Below are positions 6,393 through 7,265 of a stretch of 7,265 nucleotides of DNA, one piece after another. A program made the position numbers and the translations under genes. Source of the DNA: Clostridiales bacterium (GTDB lineage: Bacteria > Bacillota > Clostridia > TANB77 > CAG-508); contig DOYA01000108.1 of assembly GCA_003518755.1 (NCBI GenBank), forward strand, positions 1-7,265. The letters run 5' to 3'. Every line of letters begins with the position of its first letter. The stretch's first letter is position 1. The notes below the pieces were generated by a model. It ran no database searches. It saw nothing but the letters and a program-made list of their open reading frames with translations, and was not told where the DNA came from.

Positions 6393-7265
6393 ATGATAAG
6401 TAATTTCACACTTAAAGGTAATAAAATTATATTAAAGAATACACGGAGAATATTTTGGTGCTTTAGGAGATTTTGAATATACTATTGGAGATAAATTATA
6501 TGAATTTGCAATAATGAGCCATCAAGAATTTGAAAAACTAAAAGCCATATATAATCAGCTAATAGGACTTGTATGTTATGCAAAAGAAACTGATTCAGAA
6601 GATGATAGATTGGATTGTTTCTTTAAAATGTTCCAATTGGTTAGAGCATGTTTGAACTTCTCTCCATATACTCATTTTTACACACAGGTACTAATTGATA
6701 TAATTATAAAAACATATAATACTAAAACATTTAGAACTGACCTTTTATTTAAATCTCAAATTGGTGTTTTAATAGAAAATTCAAAATATTATCCTAATGA
6801 ATTTTATAGAGATTTAGAAGAAGATGAATATACTCCAGAGATTTTAATTATTAAATGGAATGAAGAAATTGAAAAAGTATCAAATAAAAGGCATAAAGAA
6901 TATATGGAATACTTTGAAACTATAAGAGATTTGTTAATTCGAAATCTTATAGAAAAGAAAACTGATTTAAAAGAAAGGTTAGAATTAATAAGCAAATATT
7001 CTAATAACTCACTTGTTAGAAATTTAAGTGTTCCAGAAAAATTATTCTTATATGAGACTAAAAGAGTATTTGACTTGCATTATTTTAATACTAAACCTGC
7101 TCATAGCATATTTTTAGATACAAAATTTAAAATAAAATATGTATGTGACACAATATTATCACCACAAGAAAGAAGATTAGATGTAGATAAAATAGTAGAT
7201 ATTATAAAAGAAAAAAATATTGTTGCAGAAGAAGTTTATGAACTAGAAAATGCAGAAGAACAAAT
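6393..7265 (+). pseudogene. Frameshifted, right-truncated ORF of unknown function
   Basis: GGAGG (6378-6382) precedes an ATG at 6393 that starts MISNFTLKGNKIILKNT, but this frame stops at a TGA about 28 codons in. From about 6445 the +1 frame is open to the window end (about 273 codons), starting GEYFGALGDFEYTIG. The two pieces join sensibly, so a single gene seems to have gained 1 nt or lost 2 nt near the ACAC at 6441-6444; restoring a CA would read NTHGEYFG. The long frame has no start before an ATG at 6514, which has no ribosome site. The product is helical, charged and Lys/Glu-rich, without a signal peptide or membrane segment. The stretch SVPEKLFLYETKRVFDLHYF vaguely recalls DUF6076-type proteins of gut Firmicutes, whose C-terminus carries a CxxC pair; that part would lie beyond the window, so this is a weak guess. 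A sequencing error is possible. Confidence 0.6.

Noticed and set aside
6804..6995. Minus-strand open frame of 63 codons
   Set aside because: It is antisense to the long plus-strand ORF, whose composition is protein-like; this frame is Ser/Phe/Ile-rich shadow.

Overview
The window is very AT-rich DNA with low-GC Firmicutes signals: strong AAGGAGG-type ribosome binding sites, sigma-A-like promoters with extended -10 elements, and TGA used as a stop. A gut-type Clostridia host is the best guess (inference; no rRNA or housekeeping gene is present). The content is accessory. A large serine recombinase sits at the left edge, next to cargo genes of unknown role, with a broken reading frame at each end. 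I read it as one end of an integrated mobile element or genomic island.

Layout. Positions 30-206 (minus) hold a 58-codon open frame without a start codon, overlapping the 3' end of the recombinase in another frame; it looks like a gene remnant. Positions 160-1752 (minus) encode a 530-aa large serine recombinase with its own strong promoter at 1798-1826. A 12-bp-stem terminator (1838-1868) separates it from a two-gene operon read on the minus strand. The first gene (4271-5752) encodes a 493-aa protein with an AlbA_2/Schlafen-like domain, a RecG-like HATPase_c_4 domain, a TSDK repeat linker and a winged helix. The second (1903-4236) encodes a 777-aa protein with four membrane helices and a long helical cytoplasmic part that I do not recognise. 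Upstream of this pair is a terminator-like hairpin (5806-5841), then a 59-aa acidic protein with a TTG start (5856-6035).

The 59-aa gene is preceded by a leader of about 240 nt. Its core (6110-6210) is about 46% GC in otherwise very AT-rich DNA and contains consecutive hairpins, one closed by a GCAA loop. This looks like a structured cis-acting RNA and is the strongest non-protein signal here. It is transcribed from a near-consensus minus-strand promoter (6286-6314). A weaker plus-strand promoter (6308-6336) shares the same -35 region and reads towards a frameshifted ORF that runs off the right end (6393-7265).

How the genes may work together (inference): the recombinase mobilises the island. 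The AlbA_2/ATPase/wHTH protein would be a sensor-regulator, and the co-transcribed membrane protein a candidate effector or partner. That arrangement is compatible with a host-defence or stress-response cargo operon, but nothing in the sequence proves a function.
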